From positions 1 to 46,123 of the forward strand of contig CAZXDP010000016.1 in assembly GCA_964639255.1 (NCBI GenBank): a DNA stretch of 46,123 nucleotides, given 5' to 3'. The notes under the pieces are model-generated. The model was not told the origin of the DNA. It did not search any database and saw nothing but the letters and a program-made list of their open reading frames with translations. The translations under genes and the position numbers were made by a program. The DNA comes from NZQO01 sp964639255. Lineage in GTDB: Bacteria > Bacteroidota > Bacteroidia > Flavobacteriales > Flavobacteriaceae. Of this stretch, positions 1 to 7,996 are shown one piece after another (the stretch's first letter is position 1; each line of letters opens with the position of its first letter).

Positions 1-1184
1 CCTACATTTTTCTTGCTGAGCACATAGATGCTACGTTGTTAGCGGGAAACTATGCCAATAATCTTTTCCAGCTTACCCGTTACCTTCCCAATGGAACCAT
101 AGATTTGAGTTTTGCCAACGGCGGCACACTGATACCCTTGGCCGATGGCCTTCCCGGAAGGCCCGTTATTCTGAACAATAACAAGATACTGGTAGTATCG
201 GTAGGCGATCGAAGTGGAATGCTGGAACTTGTAACTCAGCGCTATATGCCTGATGGCTCCAACGACAACTCTTATGGAACAGATGGCATAGTTCGTGCTC
301 CTGTTGGTTTGGCGACCTCTGGCGTCATTACAGATGTAACAACAAGCGAGGGTAATTCGCTCTACGTTCTACTAGATTCATTTCTCGCAACCAATGGTGG
401 ATATCAACTGGTAAAGGTGCAAGCCGATGGACAGCTTGACCCAGGGTATGGGGAATTTGGAATAGCCGAAACACTAATAGATCCAGACTTCTCGGTAAAA
501 TCGATTACCAAGTACCCAGACGGGAAAATTGCTGTGTTATGCTCGAAGTTTTTTGAAGATCCATCGAGATATGAAAATTATATAGTGCAGCATCTTCCCA
601 GCGGGCAGCCCAATACGGACTTTGGCTCTCAAGGTGTATTAGATATCCCTGGCGATAATCTTACCGCCCTAACCATATTGGCACAGCCCAACGGAAGGCT
701 CCTCTTATATGGCGAACTAACCGATTTTTTTGAAGGCGGGGGACGCACCGTGCTTCGGCGTTATTTTGAAAATGGGAGTGAAGATTCAAGTATCTCCCTC
801 AATACCGTACTGAATCCCGAATATTTTGCCCGAACTATGCTATTGCAAGATGACGGGAAAATTGTTTGCTTAGGAACTTCTGCGTGGTATAATGGCGATC
901 CAGACATTGTTATGGAACGGTATGAGAATAGTCCCTTGGGAGTGGAGGAGCATTCACCTAGTTCGATCAGTGTCTCACCGAACCCATCTAACGGAATATT
1001 TACTCTTAGCTCGCAAACGGCCGATATGCCGAATATGCCCTATAGCATCTATGATATTTCAGGTAAAATTATAAGAGCAGGCATAATTTCGTCGCAACAT
1101 ACGTCCATCGATATTTCTGATGTAGCCTCTGGAGTCTATTTCTTGAAGGTTCAGGGAAGTGTCTATCGCTTGCTGAGAATGTAG
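1..1184 (+). CDS. T9SS-sorted delta-60 repeat protein, 5' partial
   Basis: The frame is open from base 3 to the stop at 1182-1184, so this is the C-terminal part of a longer exported protein that begins outside the window. It carries at least four roughly 55-residue repeats ending in motifs such as LPNGTIDLSFANGG, MPDGSNDNSYGTDG, QADGQLDPGYGEFG and LPSGQPNTDFGSQG, the pattern of delta-60 beta-propeller-like repeats. The last 75 residues form a type A T9SS sorting domain: SPNPSNGIFTL, then YDISGKII, then SGVYFLKVQ. In the family this domain is recognised by the type IX machinery and removed or anchored at the cell surface. The protein is therefore probably secreted or surface-bound; its ligand or substrate cannot be told. 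TTG at 36 is an internal Leu codon and not a start. Confidence 0.88.
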   Translation, partial: YIFLAEHIDATLLAGNYANNLFQLTRYLPNGTIDLSFANGGTLIPLADGLPGRPVILNNNKILVVSVGDRSGMLELVTQRYMPDGSNDNSYGTDGIVRAPVGLATSGVITDVTTSEGNSLYVLLDSFLATNGGYQLVKVQADGQLDPGYGEFGIAETLIDPDFSVKSITKYPDGKIAVLCSKFFEDPSRYENYIVQHLPSGQPNTDFGSQGVLDIPGDNLTALTILAQPNGRLLLYGELTDFFEGGGRTVLRRYFENGSEDSSISLNTVLNPEYFARTMLLQDDGKIVCLGTSAWYNGDPDIVMERYENSPLGVEEHSPSSISVSPNPSNGIFTLSSQTADMPNMPYSIYDISGKIIRAGIISSQHTSIDISDVASGVYFLKVQGSVYRLLRM

Positions 1185-1256
1185 GTTTTTTCCCAGATCC
1201 ATTTTTATACGCTGGTTTTAAACTATATTTTAGAACCTATTTTAATATTATAAACC

Positions 1257-1847
1257 ATGCCCTTAATAACCCCGTTACCTTCAGATCACGATCAAGAAAC
1301 CCAAGAATTAGCTGAATTTTTTAATGAAACTTTGGGTTTTTGCCCAAATAGTGTTCTTACTATGCAACGCAGACCAGCGATAAGCAAAGCGTTTATAAAC
1401 CTCAACAAAGCCGTAATGGCCAATGAAGGTCGCGTAACCTCAGCTCTAAAGCGAATGATTGCGTGGGTAAGTAGTAATGCAACGGGATGCCGCTATTGCC
1501 AAGCACACGCCATACGTGCGGCCGAGCGCTATGGGGCGCAGCAGGAACAACTAGACAATATTTGGGAGTACCGCACCCACCCCGCCTTTAACGAGGCAGA
1601 GAGGGCAGCGCTCGATTTTTCACTTGCAGCGAGCCAAATTCCCAATGCGGTAGATTCAGGTATTGAGGAACGTCTCAAAAAATATTGGAATAAAGGAGAG
1701 ATTGTAGAAATGCTAGGTGTTATATCCCTTTTCGGTTTTTTAAATAGATGGAACGATTCTATGGGAACCACCATCGAAGAGGGCGCCGTTGAAAGTGGTG
1801 ACAAGTATCTTCAGAAACACGGTTGGAACACGGGTAAGCACGGTTAA
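1257..1847 (+). CDS. AhpD-like / carboxymuconolactone decarboxylase-family protein
   Basis: A 196-residue protein with the carboxymuconolactone decarboxylase/AhpD fold signature: C78-x2-C81-x2-H84 within ATGCRYCQAHAIRAAE, preceded by an all-helical N-terminal part and followed by ALDFSLAAS. In AhpD the two cysteines form a redox-active disulfide that reduces peroxiredoxin; many members are annotated as peroxidase-related proteins. The second half (LGVISLFGFLNRWNDSMG) fits the longer peroxidase-related subgroup. The ATG at 1257 follows an AT-rich leader with no Shine-Dalgarno. It stands alone on the plus strand and converges with the uracil-DNA glycosylase-family gene, 30 bases away, with no hairpin terminator visible. 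The redox role is inferred from the motif; the partner is unknown. Confidence 0.85.
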   Translation: MPLITPLPSDHDQETQELAEFFNETLGFCPNSVLTMQRRPAISKAFINLNKAVMANEGRVTSALKRMIAWVSSNATGCRYCQAHAIRAAERYGAQQEQLDNIWEYRTHPAFNEAERAALDFSLAASQIPNAVDSGIEERLKKYWNKGEIVEMLGVISLFGFLNRWNDSMGTTIEEGAVESGDKYLQKHGWNTGKHG

Positions 1848-1877
1848 GAAAAGTTGTTACTTGCAATCCAAAATCCC

Positions 1878-2447
1878 CTATTCAAGTACTTGCTGTATTT
1901 TTTGTTGAAGCAGCGGCACCACCATTTCCTCAAACCACGGATTCCTGCTGCGCCAAAAACGATTTACGGGCGAGGGGTGCGGCAGCGGCCAGTACGATGG
2001 AAGAAATTTTTCATACGCTCGCACCTTTTCGGTAAGATTCATTTTCTCGTTAGGTAGATAATAGGCAGCTGCATAGGCGCCTATCAATAAGGTTAGGGGT
2101 GTTTGCTGAAATGCATCGAGCACTTTTTGATGCCACGTGGGGGCACACTCTGGACGTGGCGGCAGATCGCCGGTTTTGCCCTTGCCCGGATAGCAAAATC
2201 CCATAGGCAAAATGGCAAAGTTTGAGGAATTGTAGAAAGTCGCTTCGTCTACTCCTAGCCATTGCCTCAATTTCTCGCCGCTCTGGTCGCTCCAAGCCAC
2301 GCCGCTTTTATGTACTACCCTACCGGGAGCTTGGCTAACGAGGAGTATCTTAGAACTGGGTGTAGCCGAAATGATGGGCCTCGAACCGAGCGGCAGCTGT
2401 TTCTCGCAGAGGGTACAGTCTCTTATTTCCGAAAGCAGTTTCTGCAT
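1878..2447 (-). CDS. Uracil-DNA glycosylase-family protein, probable 4Fe-4S type
   Basis: A 189-residue protein. Near the N-terminus is C11-x2-C14, followed by the motif-A-like stretch LLVSQAPG (residues 36-42), then C85 and C101 sixteen residues apart, and motif B LPHPSPVNRFW near the C-terminus. This layout (CxxC ... C ... C plus HPSP) resembles family 4 iron-sulfur uracil-DNA glycosylases, which remove uracil from DNA in base-excision repair. Motif A is SQAPG rather than the usual GEAPG, and the polar residue expected shortly after it is not obvious, so substrate range is uncertain. The ATG at 2447 overlaps the stop of rsmI by one base (TAATG), indicating translational coupling. It is last in a three-gene minus-strand run. 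Confidence 0.82.
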   Translation of the reverse strand: MQKLLSEIRDCTLCEKQLPLGSRPIISATPSSKILLVSQAPGRVVHKSGVAWSDQSGEKLRQWLGVDEATFYNSSNFAILPMGFCYPGKGKTGDLPPRPECAPTWHQKVLDAFQQTPLTLLIGAYAAAYYLPNEKMNLTEKVRAYEKFLPSYWPLPHPSPVNRFWRSRNPWFEEMVVPLLQQKIQQVLE

Positions 2448-3118
2448 TATCTTTTGCCTTCCATAACCACTACCAACTCCCCTTTGGGTGGTCTTGTCTC
2501 AAAATGCGCAATCACTTCGGCCAGGCTACCACGTATGGTCTCTTCGTGTAATTTCGAGATTTCACGCGATACCGAGATGCGCCTATCTTCTCCAAAATAT
2601 TCAGAAAATTGAACCAGTGTTTTCAAAAGTTTGTGCGGCGATTCATAAAAAACCACGGTGCGGGTTTCTTCAGCAAGAAGTTGCAACCTGGTTTGCCTAC
2701 CTTTTTTAACGGGCAAAAAGCCCTCAAATACAAATCGCTCGCTTGGCAATCCGCTATTCACTAAGGCAGGCACAAAGGCGGTAGCCCCGGGAAGGCAATC
2801 TACTTCAAGACCCGCTTCTATACATTCTCGCACCAATAGAAATCCGGGGTCGCTCACGGCGGGCGTACCTGCATCGCTTATAAGGGCCATGGTTTCACCT
2901 TGGGCAATTCGCTTTACGATACCTTGCACGGTTTTGTGCTCATTGTGCATATGGTGCGACTGCATAGGTGTTGTAATATCGTAATACTTAAGCAACTTGC
3001 CGCTGTTCCGGGTGTCTTCTGCAAGGATGAGCGAAACTTCTTTCAGCACCTCAATAGCGCGAAAGGTTATGTCCTTGAGATTCCCAATGGGCGTGGGAAC
3101 AAGGTATAATTTCCCCAT
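2447..3118 (-). CDS. rsmI: 16S rRNA (cytidine-1402-2'-O)-methyltransferase RsmI
   Basis: RsmI uses S-adenosylmethionine to 2'-O-methylate C1402 of 16S rRNA in the ribosomal decoding centre. The 223-residue protein starts GKLYLVPTPIGNLKDITFRA, then has LAEDTRNSGKLL, ISDAGTPAVSDPG and LPGATAFVPALVNSGLP, all typical of the tetrapyrrole-methylase-like fold. It is shorter than the roughly 286-residue E. coli protein because the C-terminal extension is absent, which is usual in Bacteroidota. It sits between an upstream coiled-coil protein gene (27-base gap) and the uracil-DNA glycosylase-family gene (one-base overlap), suggesting one transcript. The ATG at 3118 is the natural start because the conserved N-terminus begins there. 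Confidence 0.95.
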   Translation of the reverse strand: MGKLYLVPTPIGNLKDITFRAIEVLKEVSLILAEDTRNSGKLLKYYDITTPMQSHHMHNEHKTVQGIVKRIAQGETMALISDAGTPAVSDPGFLLVRECIEAGLEVDCLPGATAFVPALVNSGLPSERFVFEGFLPVKKGRQTRLQLLAEETRTVVFYESPHKLLKTLVQFSEYFGEDRRISVSREISKLHEETIRGSLAEVIAHFETRPPKGELVVVMEGKR

Positions 3119-3145
3119 ACAATTAAAATTATTCTCTACGACAGG

Positions 3146-3913
3146 TTATTGATCGAAACGCTTTTCGATAGCATTCATAAAACGGTCTACATATTCCTCT
3201 TTGTTGAGCCAGTAATTATAATCGGGCTTTACCTTGCCTTTAATAAAATCTTGAGCTTCTGAAAAGGATGTTTTCGTGTTTATTTGCGAGAGCACTCGGG
3301 TATAGTCGTCGGCATTGCCATCAAACAAATGCTTGATGTAGGCGAGCCTGTCGTTAAGGCCAATGTTCAATCCCTTTTTTACCGCGTCATTGAGCGATTT
3401 GGGCTTTTCATCGTTCGCCAGCTCGGCCACACGCGGGGTGCTACTTGGATTGGCTGGCTGTTGCGCGGAAGGCGATTGCTTGCGCTCAAATGTAGGTGTT
3501 TGTTGATAACTGGAAGCAAATTCCTCAAGGTCGTTTTTCATTTGCTTCTTCTTTGGAAGCACTTCCTCCAGCAATTCGTCTATGCGTTGCGACTCTTCAG
3601 GCATTTGTGCAACCAAATCCTTTATTTTTTCCATGAGCGGTTCTACCAAATCCTCCTTGTGCTCTGGCTGCGGAACGGGCTCTGGCTCCTTGAACCAGTT
3701 CTGTTCGCGAAAGCTCTTGGAATCGAACGACTGGCTCTCGTTCGGTTCTAGTGTAGACCCATTATCAATTTGACGCTCTAGATACTGCAATACCACCAAG
3801 CGCTCATGAATAGATGCCACCGTGACCAAGGCTTTTTTGGTATTGAAGTTTGCGCTCATTTTCTCCAGCTGCTCCGCCAGTTCCTGTATCTCTTTCTGAA
3901 GTTGCTTCCTCAT
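3146..3913 (-). CDS. Conserved coiled-coil hypothetical protein
   Basis: I do not recognise a named family with certainty. The 255-residue protein has a helical, coiled-coil-prone N-terminus (QKEIQELAEQLEKMSANF and ERLVVLQYLERQID), a long acidic, Pro/Gln/Ser-rich middle of low complexity (about residues 60-175), and a compact C-terminal domain from about 185 (LNIGLNDRLAYIKHLFDG, then DYNYWLNKEEYVDRFMNAIEKRF). There is no signal peptide or membrane segment, so it should be cytoplasmic. It heads the run leading to rsmI and the glycosylase-family gene and is divergent from tdk, with about 100 bases between them. The C-terminal block looks like the conserved part of a Flavobacteriaceae-wide protein. 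No function is claimed. Confidence 0.75.
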   Translation of the reverse strand: MRKQLQKEIQELAEQLEKMSANFNTKKALVTVASIHERLVVLQYLERQIDNGSTLEPNESQSFDSKSFREQNWFKEPEPVPQPEHKEDLVEPLMEKIKDLVAQMPEESQRIDELLEEVLPKKKQMKNDLEEFASSYQQTPTFERKQSPSAQQPANPSSTPRVAELANDEKPKSLNDAVKKGLNIGLNDRLAYIKHLFDGNADDYTRVLSQINTKTSFSEAQDFIKGKVKPDYNYWLNKEEYVDRFMNAIEKRFDQ

Positions 3914-4015
3914 AATTTTTTTAAGGTGTATCGTTTCTGTGCTGTTTTGTTTTGTTAAATTTACGCATCCTATGTGTAAACGTCAAGGATTTCCGTTTTA
4001 TTCTAAAATCAATCT

Positions 4016-4675
4016 ATGTTTCTCGAAAATACCGTAAATCAAAAAGAACAATTTGGCTGGATCGAGGTCATTTGCGGTTCTATGTTTTCGGGCAAGACTG
4101 AGGAACTCATTCGACGTTTGAAACGGGCGAAATTCGCGCGCCAACGAGTGGAAATTTTCAAGCCCGCCATCGATACCCGTTATGATGACGATAAGGTCAT
4201 CTCGCACGACAGCAACGAAATTCGATCTACACCCGTGCCAGCGGCTGCCAACATCCCTATTTTAGCAGATAATTGCGATGTAATTGGCATCGATGAGGCC
4301 CAGTTTTTCGATGATGAAATTGTAAAAGTTTGCAACGATCTGGCCAACCGGGGCATGCGCGTTATCGTAGCTGGCCTTGATATGGATTTTAAGGGCAACC
4401 CCTTTGGACCTATGCCTGCTTTGATGGCCACGGCAGAATATGTCACCAAGGTCCACGCCGTATGCACCCGTACTGGCAATTTGGCCCATTACAGCTTCAG
4501 GAAAGCGCAGAGCGACGACTTGGTGTTGCTTGGAGAAACCGAAGAATATGAACCCCTAAGCCGTGCTGCCTATTTCAAGGCAGTACTACGGGAAAAGGTA
4601 AAGAAGTTGGAAGTTAAGGATGCCGAGAACCTAAGTGCCAAAATCCCCTCCAAAAAAGCGGGCAACGAAGCCTAG
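4016..4675 (+). CDS. tdk: Thymidine kinase (type II)
   Basis: Phosphorylates thymidine to dTMP with ATP in the nucleotide salvage pathway. The 219-residue protein has the P-loop GSMFSGKTEELIRRL near residue 23, the Walker B-like IGIDEAQFF, and the TK1-specific AGLDMDFKGNPFGPMPALMATAE. The structural zinc site of TK1-family enzymes normally uses four cysteines in two CxxC pairs. Here the first pair region reads AVCTRTGNLAHYSFR with one cysteine and the second reads EPLSRAAYFK with none, so zinc is probably not bound. The tail is Lys-rich and probably disordered. alr begins four bases after the stop, so the two genes are likely cotranscribed; both serve basic metabolism without an evident functional link. 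Confidence 0.95.
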   Translation: MFLENTVNQKEQFGWIEVICGSMFSGKTEELIRRLKRAKFARQRVEIFKPAIDTRYDDDKVISHDSNEIRSTPVPAAANIPILADNCDVIGIDEAQFFDDEIVKVCNDLANRGMRVIVAGLDMDFKGNPFGPMPALMATAEYVTKVHAVCTRTGNLAHYSFRKAQSDDLVLLGETEEYEPLSRAAYFKAVLREKVKKLEVKDAENLSAKIPSKKAGNEA

Positions 4676-4679
4676 ATCT

Positions 4680-5789
4680 ATGCTAAAAGCACAAGAGACT
4701 GTATTGGAAATCGATTTAAATGCCCTCGAGCACAACTATCGATACCTTACTTCAAAAATTCGTGCCAGTACCAAGGTATTGGCTGTGGTAAAAGCATTTG
4801 GATATGGAAGTGATGCCGTGGCTGTGGCCTCTGCCCTCGCTCAACAGTGCGCCGCCTATTTTGGGGTGGCCTATGCCAGTGAAGGTGAAGTGTTACGGAA
4901 GGGCGGTGTGGAAACTCCCATCTTGGTGCTGCATCCGCTACCTATAAACTATAATGTACTGGTAGAGAACTGCCTCGAGCCCAGTATTTATTCCAGGCAA
5001 ATGCTCGAAACCTTTATTGCCTTTGCGGAAGCCCATTCGTTGGCGCACTATCCTATCCATATTAAATTTAACACTGGCCTAAACCGCTTGGGATTTGTCG
5101 CAGAAGACGTAGCATACATAAGCGATAAATTGCAGCGCACTACTTCGGTTACAGTGAAGTCCCTTTTTTCCCACTTGGCAGCGAGTGAGGACCTGGAGAT
5201 GCGATCGTTTACCCAACAACAGCTTGGGGATTTCAGAAGTATTTCAGAAAAACTCTCGCAACAGCTGGGATATCAACCCATTCGCCATACGCTCAATACC
5301 TCGGGCATTATTAACTATCCCGAGCACCAATACGAGATGGTACGCACCGGTATTGGCCTATACGGTTTTGGCAATACTCCAGAAGAAACTGCCAAATTGC
5401 GTCCAGTAGCAACCTTGAAGACCGTTATCTCGCAATTGCATACCATTGAAGCGGGGCATTCGGTTGGATACAACCGTGCCTTCGTGGCCTCCAACCGTAT
5501 GAGAACAGCTACCTTGCCCATTGGCCATACCGATGGGATTAGCAGGGCTTATGGAAAAGGAAAAGGTTGGGTTAGCGTTCACGGAAAGAAGGCCCCAATA
5601 GTAGGTAACGTATGCATGGATATGATTATGGTAGATGTCACCGATATTGATTGTGATGAGGGTGATGAGGTTGTGGTATTCGGTAACTACCCAACCGCCG
5701 AAGCGCTTGCCAGAACAATCAATTCTATACCGTATGAATTGCTCACTGCCATTTCGCAACGGGTAAAACGGGTGGTTTGTCGAAAATAA
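4680..5789 (+). CDS. alr: Alanine racemase
   Basis: PLP-dependent interconversion of L- and D-alanine, supplying D-Ala for peptidoglycan. With the ATG at 4680 the protein has 369 residues, the usual length. The PLP lysine is K38 in LAVVKAFGYGSDAV; the common motif is KANAYGHG, so the downstream residues differ although the lysine is kept. Other markers are HIKFNTGLNRLGF, the catalytic-tyrosine region SVGYNRAF, and VCMDMIMVDVTD near the end. A GTG at 4635 in the same frame would overlap tdk by 41 bases and add 15 basic residues unlike the family, so I reject it. It is the second gene after tdk. Confidence 0.95.
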   Translation: MLKAQETVLEIDLNALEHNYRYLTSKIRASTKVLAVVKAFGYGSDAVAVASALAQQCAAYFGVAYASEGEVLRKGGVETPILVLHPLPINYNVLVENCLEPSIYSRQMLETFIAFAEAHSLAHYPIHIKFNTGLNRLGFVAEDVAYISDKLQRTTSVTVKSLFSHLAASEDLEMRSFTQQQLGDFRSISEKLSQQLGYQPIRHTLNTSGIINYPEHQYEMVRTGIGLYGFGNTPEETAKLRPVATLKTVISQLHTIEAGHSVGYNRAFVASNRMRTATLPIGHTDGISRAYGKGKGWVSVHGKKAPIVGNVCMDMIMVDVTDIDCDEGDEVVVFGNYPTAEALARTINSIPYELLTAISQRVKRVVCRK

Positions 5790-5869
5790 ATTCGAACTAT
5801 CTAAAATTTCGATAAAAACTTCGCATATTGCGTACATTAGACACCGTTAACTCCTAAAACCATCAAGAA

Positions 5870-6286
5870 ATGCTAAAAGAATTCAGAGACTTTATTATGA
5901 CCGGCAATGTGATCGATCTTGCCGTGGCGGTAATTTTGGCCGGTGCCGTAGGTATGGTCGTTACTGGTTTTACCAACGATATTATGATGCCCATCGTAGG
6001 CCATTTTGTGGGCGGTGTCGATTTTGCCGATTTAAAAATTGTACTTTCTGAAGCCGAAATTGGACCCGATGGCACGGTTTTGGAACCTGAAAATGCCATT
6101 TTATGGGGAAAATGGGTAAATGCTATCATCAATCTTATAATTGTTGGGTTTGTTCTTTTTATTATTGTAAAAGCATACAATGCGACCAAGAAAAAAGAAG
6201 AGCCCAAGAAGGAGGCACCCAAAGGTCCTACACAGGAAGAGCTGCTTATTGAAATTCGCGATGAGCTGAAGAAACAGAACCGTTAA
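5870..6286 (+). CDS. mscL: Large-conductance mechanosensitive channel MscL
   Basis: Pentameric inner-membrane channel that opens on membrane tension to release solutes during hypo-osmotic shock. The 138-residue protein begins MLKEFRDFIMTGNVIDLAVAV, the amphipathic N-terminal helix and start of TM1 with a glycine/alanine-rich pore helix (ILAGAVGMVVTGF). A periplasmic loop follows (PIVGHFVGGVDFADL through residue 80), then TM2 (IINLIIVGFVLFIIVKAYN). The C-terminal cytoplasmic bundle is KKKEEPKKEAPKGPTQEELLIEIRDELKKQ. Length and domain order are normal. It is monocistronic: 80 bases separate it from alr and a strong hairpin terminator follows at 6342-6375. Confidence 0.96.
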   Translation: MLKEFRDFIMTGNVIDLAVAVILAGAVGMVVTGFTNDIMMPIVGHFVGGVDFADLKIVLSEAEIGPDGTVLEPENAILWGKWVNAIINLIIVGFVLFIIVKAYNATKKKEEPKKEAPKGPTQEELLIEIRDELKKQNR

Positions 6287-6341
6287 AAATTCACTTCCTT
6301 ACTTTTTTAGGAAGAACCGCTGCACTGCGACGTTTAACCAA

Positions 6342-6375
6342 ACCCTCCCTGTTACCCTAGGGAGGGTCTTTTTTT
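6342..6375 (+). terminator. Intrinsic terminator after mscL
   Basis: A perfect 8-bp GC-rich stem, ACCCTCCC (6342-6349) with GGGAGGGT (6360-6367), with a 10-base loop, is followed by C and seven T (6369-6375). It ends the mscL transcript and isolates asd. Confidence 0.9.
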
Positions 6376-6409
6376 GGTTATATTTCAGAAAAAACCAACT
6401 GCTATATCG

Positions 6410-6417
6410 TATTTTTG
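6410..6417 (+). promoter_or_regulatory. Candidate -7 element for asd
   Basis: TATTTTTG matches the flavobacterial -7 consensus TAnnTTTG and lies 19 bases before the asd ATG, behind the mscL terminator. No TTG at the usual -33 distance was found. Confidence 0.5.
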
Positions 6418-6436
6418 ACAGCCAGATATATATTTA

Positions 6437-7426
6437 ATGAAATTAGCAGTGATAGGCGCCACCGGAATGGTGGGCCAAGTGATGCTCCAATTGCTCGAGG
6501 AGCGAAATTTTAAGATAGATGAACTGTTGGTAGTAGCGTCAGACCGATCTGTTGGAAAGAAGCTTCAGTATAGGGGCGCTACCCATACCCTCATATCGAT
6601 ACAGGCAGCCGTAGAGGCAAAGCCGCATATCGCCCTATTCTCGGCGGGTGGAGAAACTTCCCTCAATTGGGCGCCAGAATTCGTTAAGAACGGAACTACG
6701 GTTATCGACAATTCTTCTGCTTGGAGAATGGACCCCAGCAAGAAGTTGATTGTGCCCGAGATAAATGCCGCCAAGCTTACGCCCCAAGATAAGATTATAG
6801 CCAATCCCAACTGCTCTACCATACAAATGGTTATGGCACTGGCACCCTTACATAAAAAATACCAAATGAAACGGGTGGTGGTCTCCACTTACCAATCGGT
6901 TTCGGGAACGGGGGTAAAGGCGGTACAGCAGCTGGAAAATGAGATTAAGGGCGAAACGGGCAGTATGGCCTATCCGTACCCGATTCATAAAAATGCGCTG
7001 CCCCACTGCGATGTTTTCGAGGAGAACGGCTATACCAAAGAAGAAATGAAACTGGCTCGTGAGCCTCAAAAAATTCTCAACGACCGAAGCTTTTCGGTTA
7101 CCGCCACTGCTGTTCGCATTCCTACGGCAGGAGGGCATAGCGAATCGGTAAATGTTGAATTTGCGAATGACTTCGATTTGGCCGAAGTACGCCGCATTTT
7201 GCATGAAGCTCCTGGGGTGACGCTTCAGGACAATCCTGATACCAACACCTATCCCATGCCGATGTACGCCCAAGGTAAGGACGACGTTTTTGTGGGCAGG
7301 ATACGGCGCGATGAAAGCCAACCAAATACGCTAAACCTCTGGATTGTGAGCGACAACCTTCGTAAGGGGGCCGCGACCAATGCCATTCAAATTGCAGAGT
7401 ATTTGGTGGAGAACAAACTGGTGTAA
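6437..7426 (+). CDS. asd: Aspartate-semialdehyde dehydrogenase
   Basis: NADPH-dependent reductive dephosphorylation of aspartyl phosphate to aspartate semialdehyde, the branch point for lysine/diaminopimelate, threonine and methionine. The 329-residue protein has the Rossmann start LAVIGATGMVGQVMLQLL, the catalytic cysteine C126 in IIANPNCSTIQMV, the substrate region AVRIPTAGGHSESVNVEF (catalytic His in GGHSE) and FVGRIRRDESQ. Length and motifs match the bacterial enzyme. The ATG at 6437 is the first codon before the glycine-rich motif. A TATTTTTG element upstream and no close downstream partner (DoxX-like gene 90 bases on) suggest a single-gene unit. Confidence 0.96.
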   Translation: MKLAVIGATGMVGQVMLQLLEERNFKIDELLVVASDRSVGKKLQYRGATHTLISIQAAVEAKPHIALFSAGGETSLNWAPEFVKNGTTVIDNSSAWRMDPSKKLIVPEINAAKLTPQDKIIANPNCSTIQMVMALAPLHKKYQMKRVVVSTYQSVSGTGVKAVQQLENEIKGETGSMAYPYPIHKNALPHCDVFEENGYTKEEMKLAREPQKILNDRSFSVTATAVRIPTAGGHSESVNVEFANDFDLAEVRRILHEAPGVTLQDNPDTNTYPMPMYAQGKDDVFVGRIRRDESQPNTLNLWIVSDNLRKGAATNAIQIAEYLVENKLV

Positions 7427-7516
7427 TAATTATGCTTCGCTAATTTTCAGCAGTTTAAACAAACAGGAGTGTGGTAAATTCGCTATCTTAGTTGCGAAAC
7501 ACTAAACCACCTCCGT

Positions 7517-7894
7517 ATGAATTCTACCTTTACGAAAATTCTTCGTATCGTTCTGGGTGTAGGCCTTGTTGTATTTGGCCTTAACAAGTTCTTCGGCTTT
7601 ATTCCTGCTCCTTCATTTCCCGAAGATGCGGCCCAATTTATTGCCTCTCTCCGTGCTACGGGATACGTTCTCTATGTAGTAGGTGTATTGGAAACTTTTG
7701 TGGGTGTGCTACTTTTGTTCAACAAATGGGTTCCTTTCGCATTGATCTTACTGGCGCCAATTGCCCTCAACATTCTACTCTTCCATCTGTTTCTGGACCT
7801 GCCAGATATTGCCGTAGCGCTCATTATCGCAACTATTAACAGCATTCTAATCTATAAATATTGGAGGTTATATCGTCCGCTTTTTCAATATTGA
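7517..7894 (+). CDS. DoxX-like small integral membrane protein
   Basis: A 125-residue protein with four predicted membrane helices: ILRIVLGVGLVVFGLNKFFGF, ATGYVLYVVGVLETFVGVLLLF, WVPFALILLAPIALNILLFHL and IAVALIIATINSILIYKYW. The first helix with its GLNKFFGF ending and the overall four-helix plan resemble DoxX/DoxD-type and related inner-membrane proteins. No catalytic residues are evident, and the molecular role in these families is mostly unresolved. It stands alone between asd and the prolyl oligopeptidase gene, with about 90-100 bases of intergenic sequence on both sides. No terminator hairpin is obvious downstream. Confidence 0.75.
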   Translation: MNSTFTKILRIVLGVGLVVFGLNKFFGFIPAPSFPEDAAQFIASLRATGYVLYVVGVLETFVGVLLLFNKWVPFALILLAPIALNILLFHLFLDLPDIAVALIIATINSILIYKYWRLYRPLFQY

Positions 7895-7996
7895 AATCCG
7901 TATTTCCACTGGTCACTTCAAGAAAGACCTGCAAGAGTGTGCTAGAGCCATATTTTAGTACCTTTACATTTCAAAAAAAATAAAATCAACACAAAG

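Noticed and set aside
3284..3751. Long plus-strand open frame opposite the coiled-coil gene
   Set aside because: It is a shadow of the minus-strand gene, hydrophobic and of odd composition; the minus-strand frame has the coding character and operon context.
4635..4679. Upstream GTG start for alanine racemase
   Set aside because: It would overlap tdk by 41 bases and add a basic N-terminus; the ATG at 4680, four bases after the tdk stop, gives the family length.
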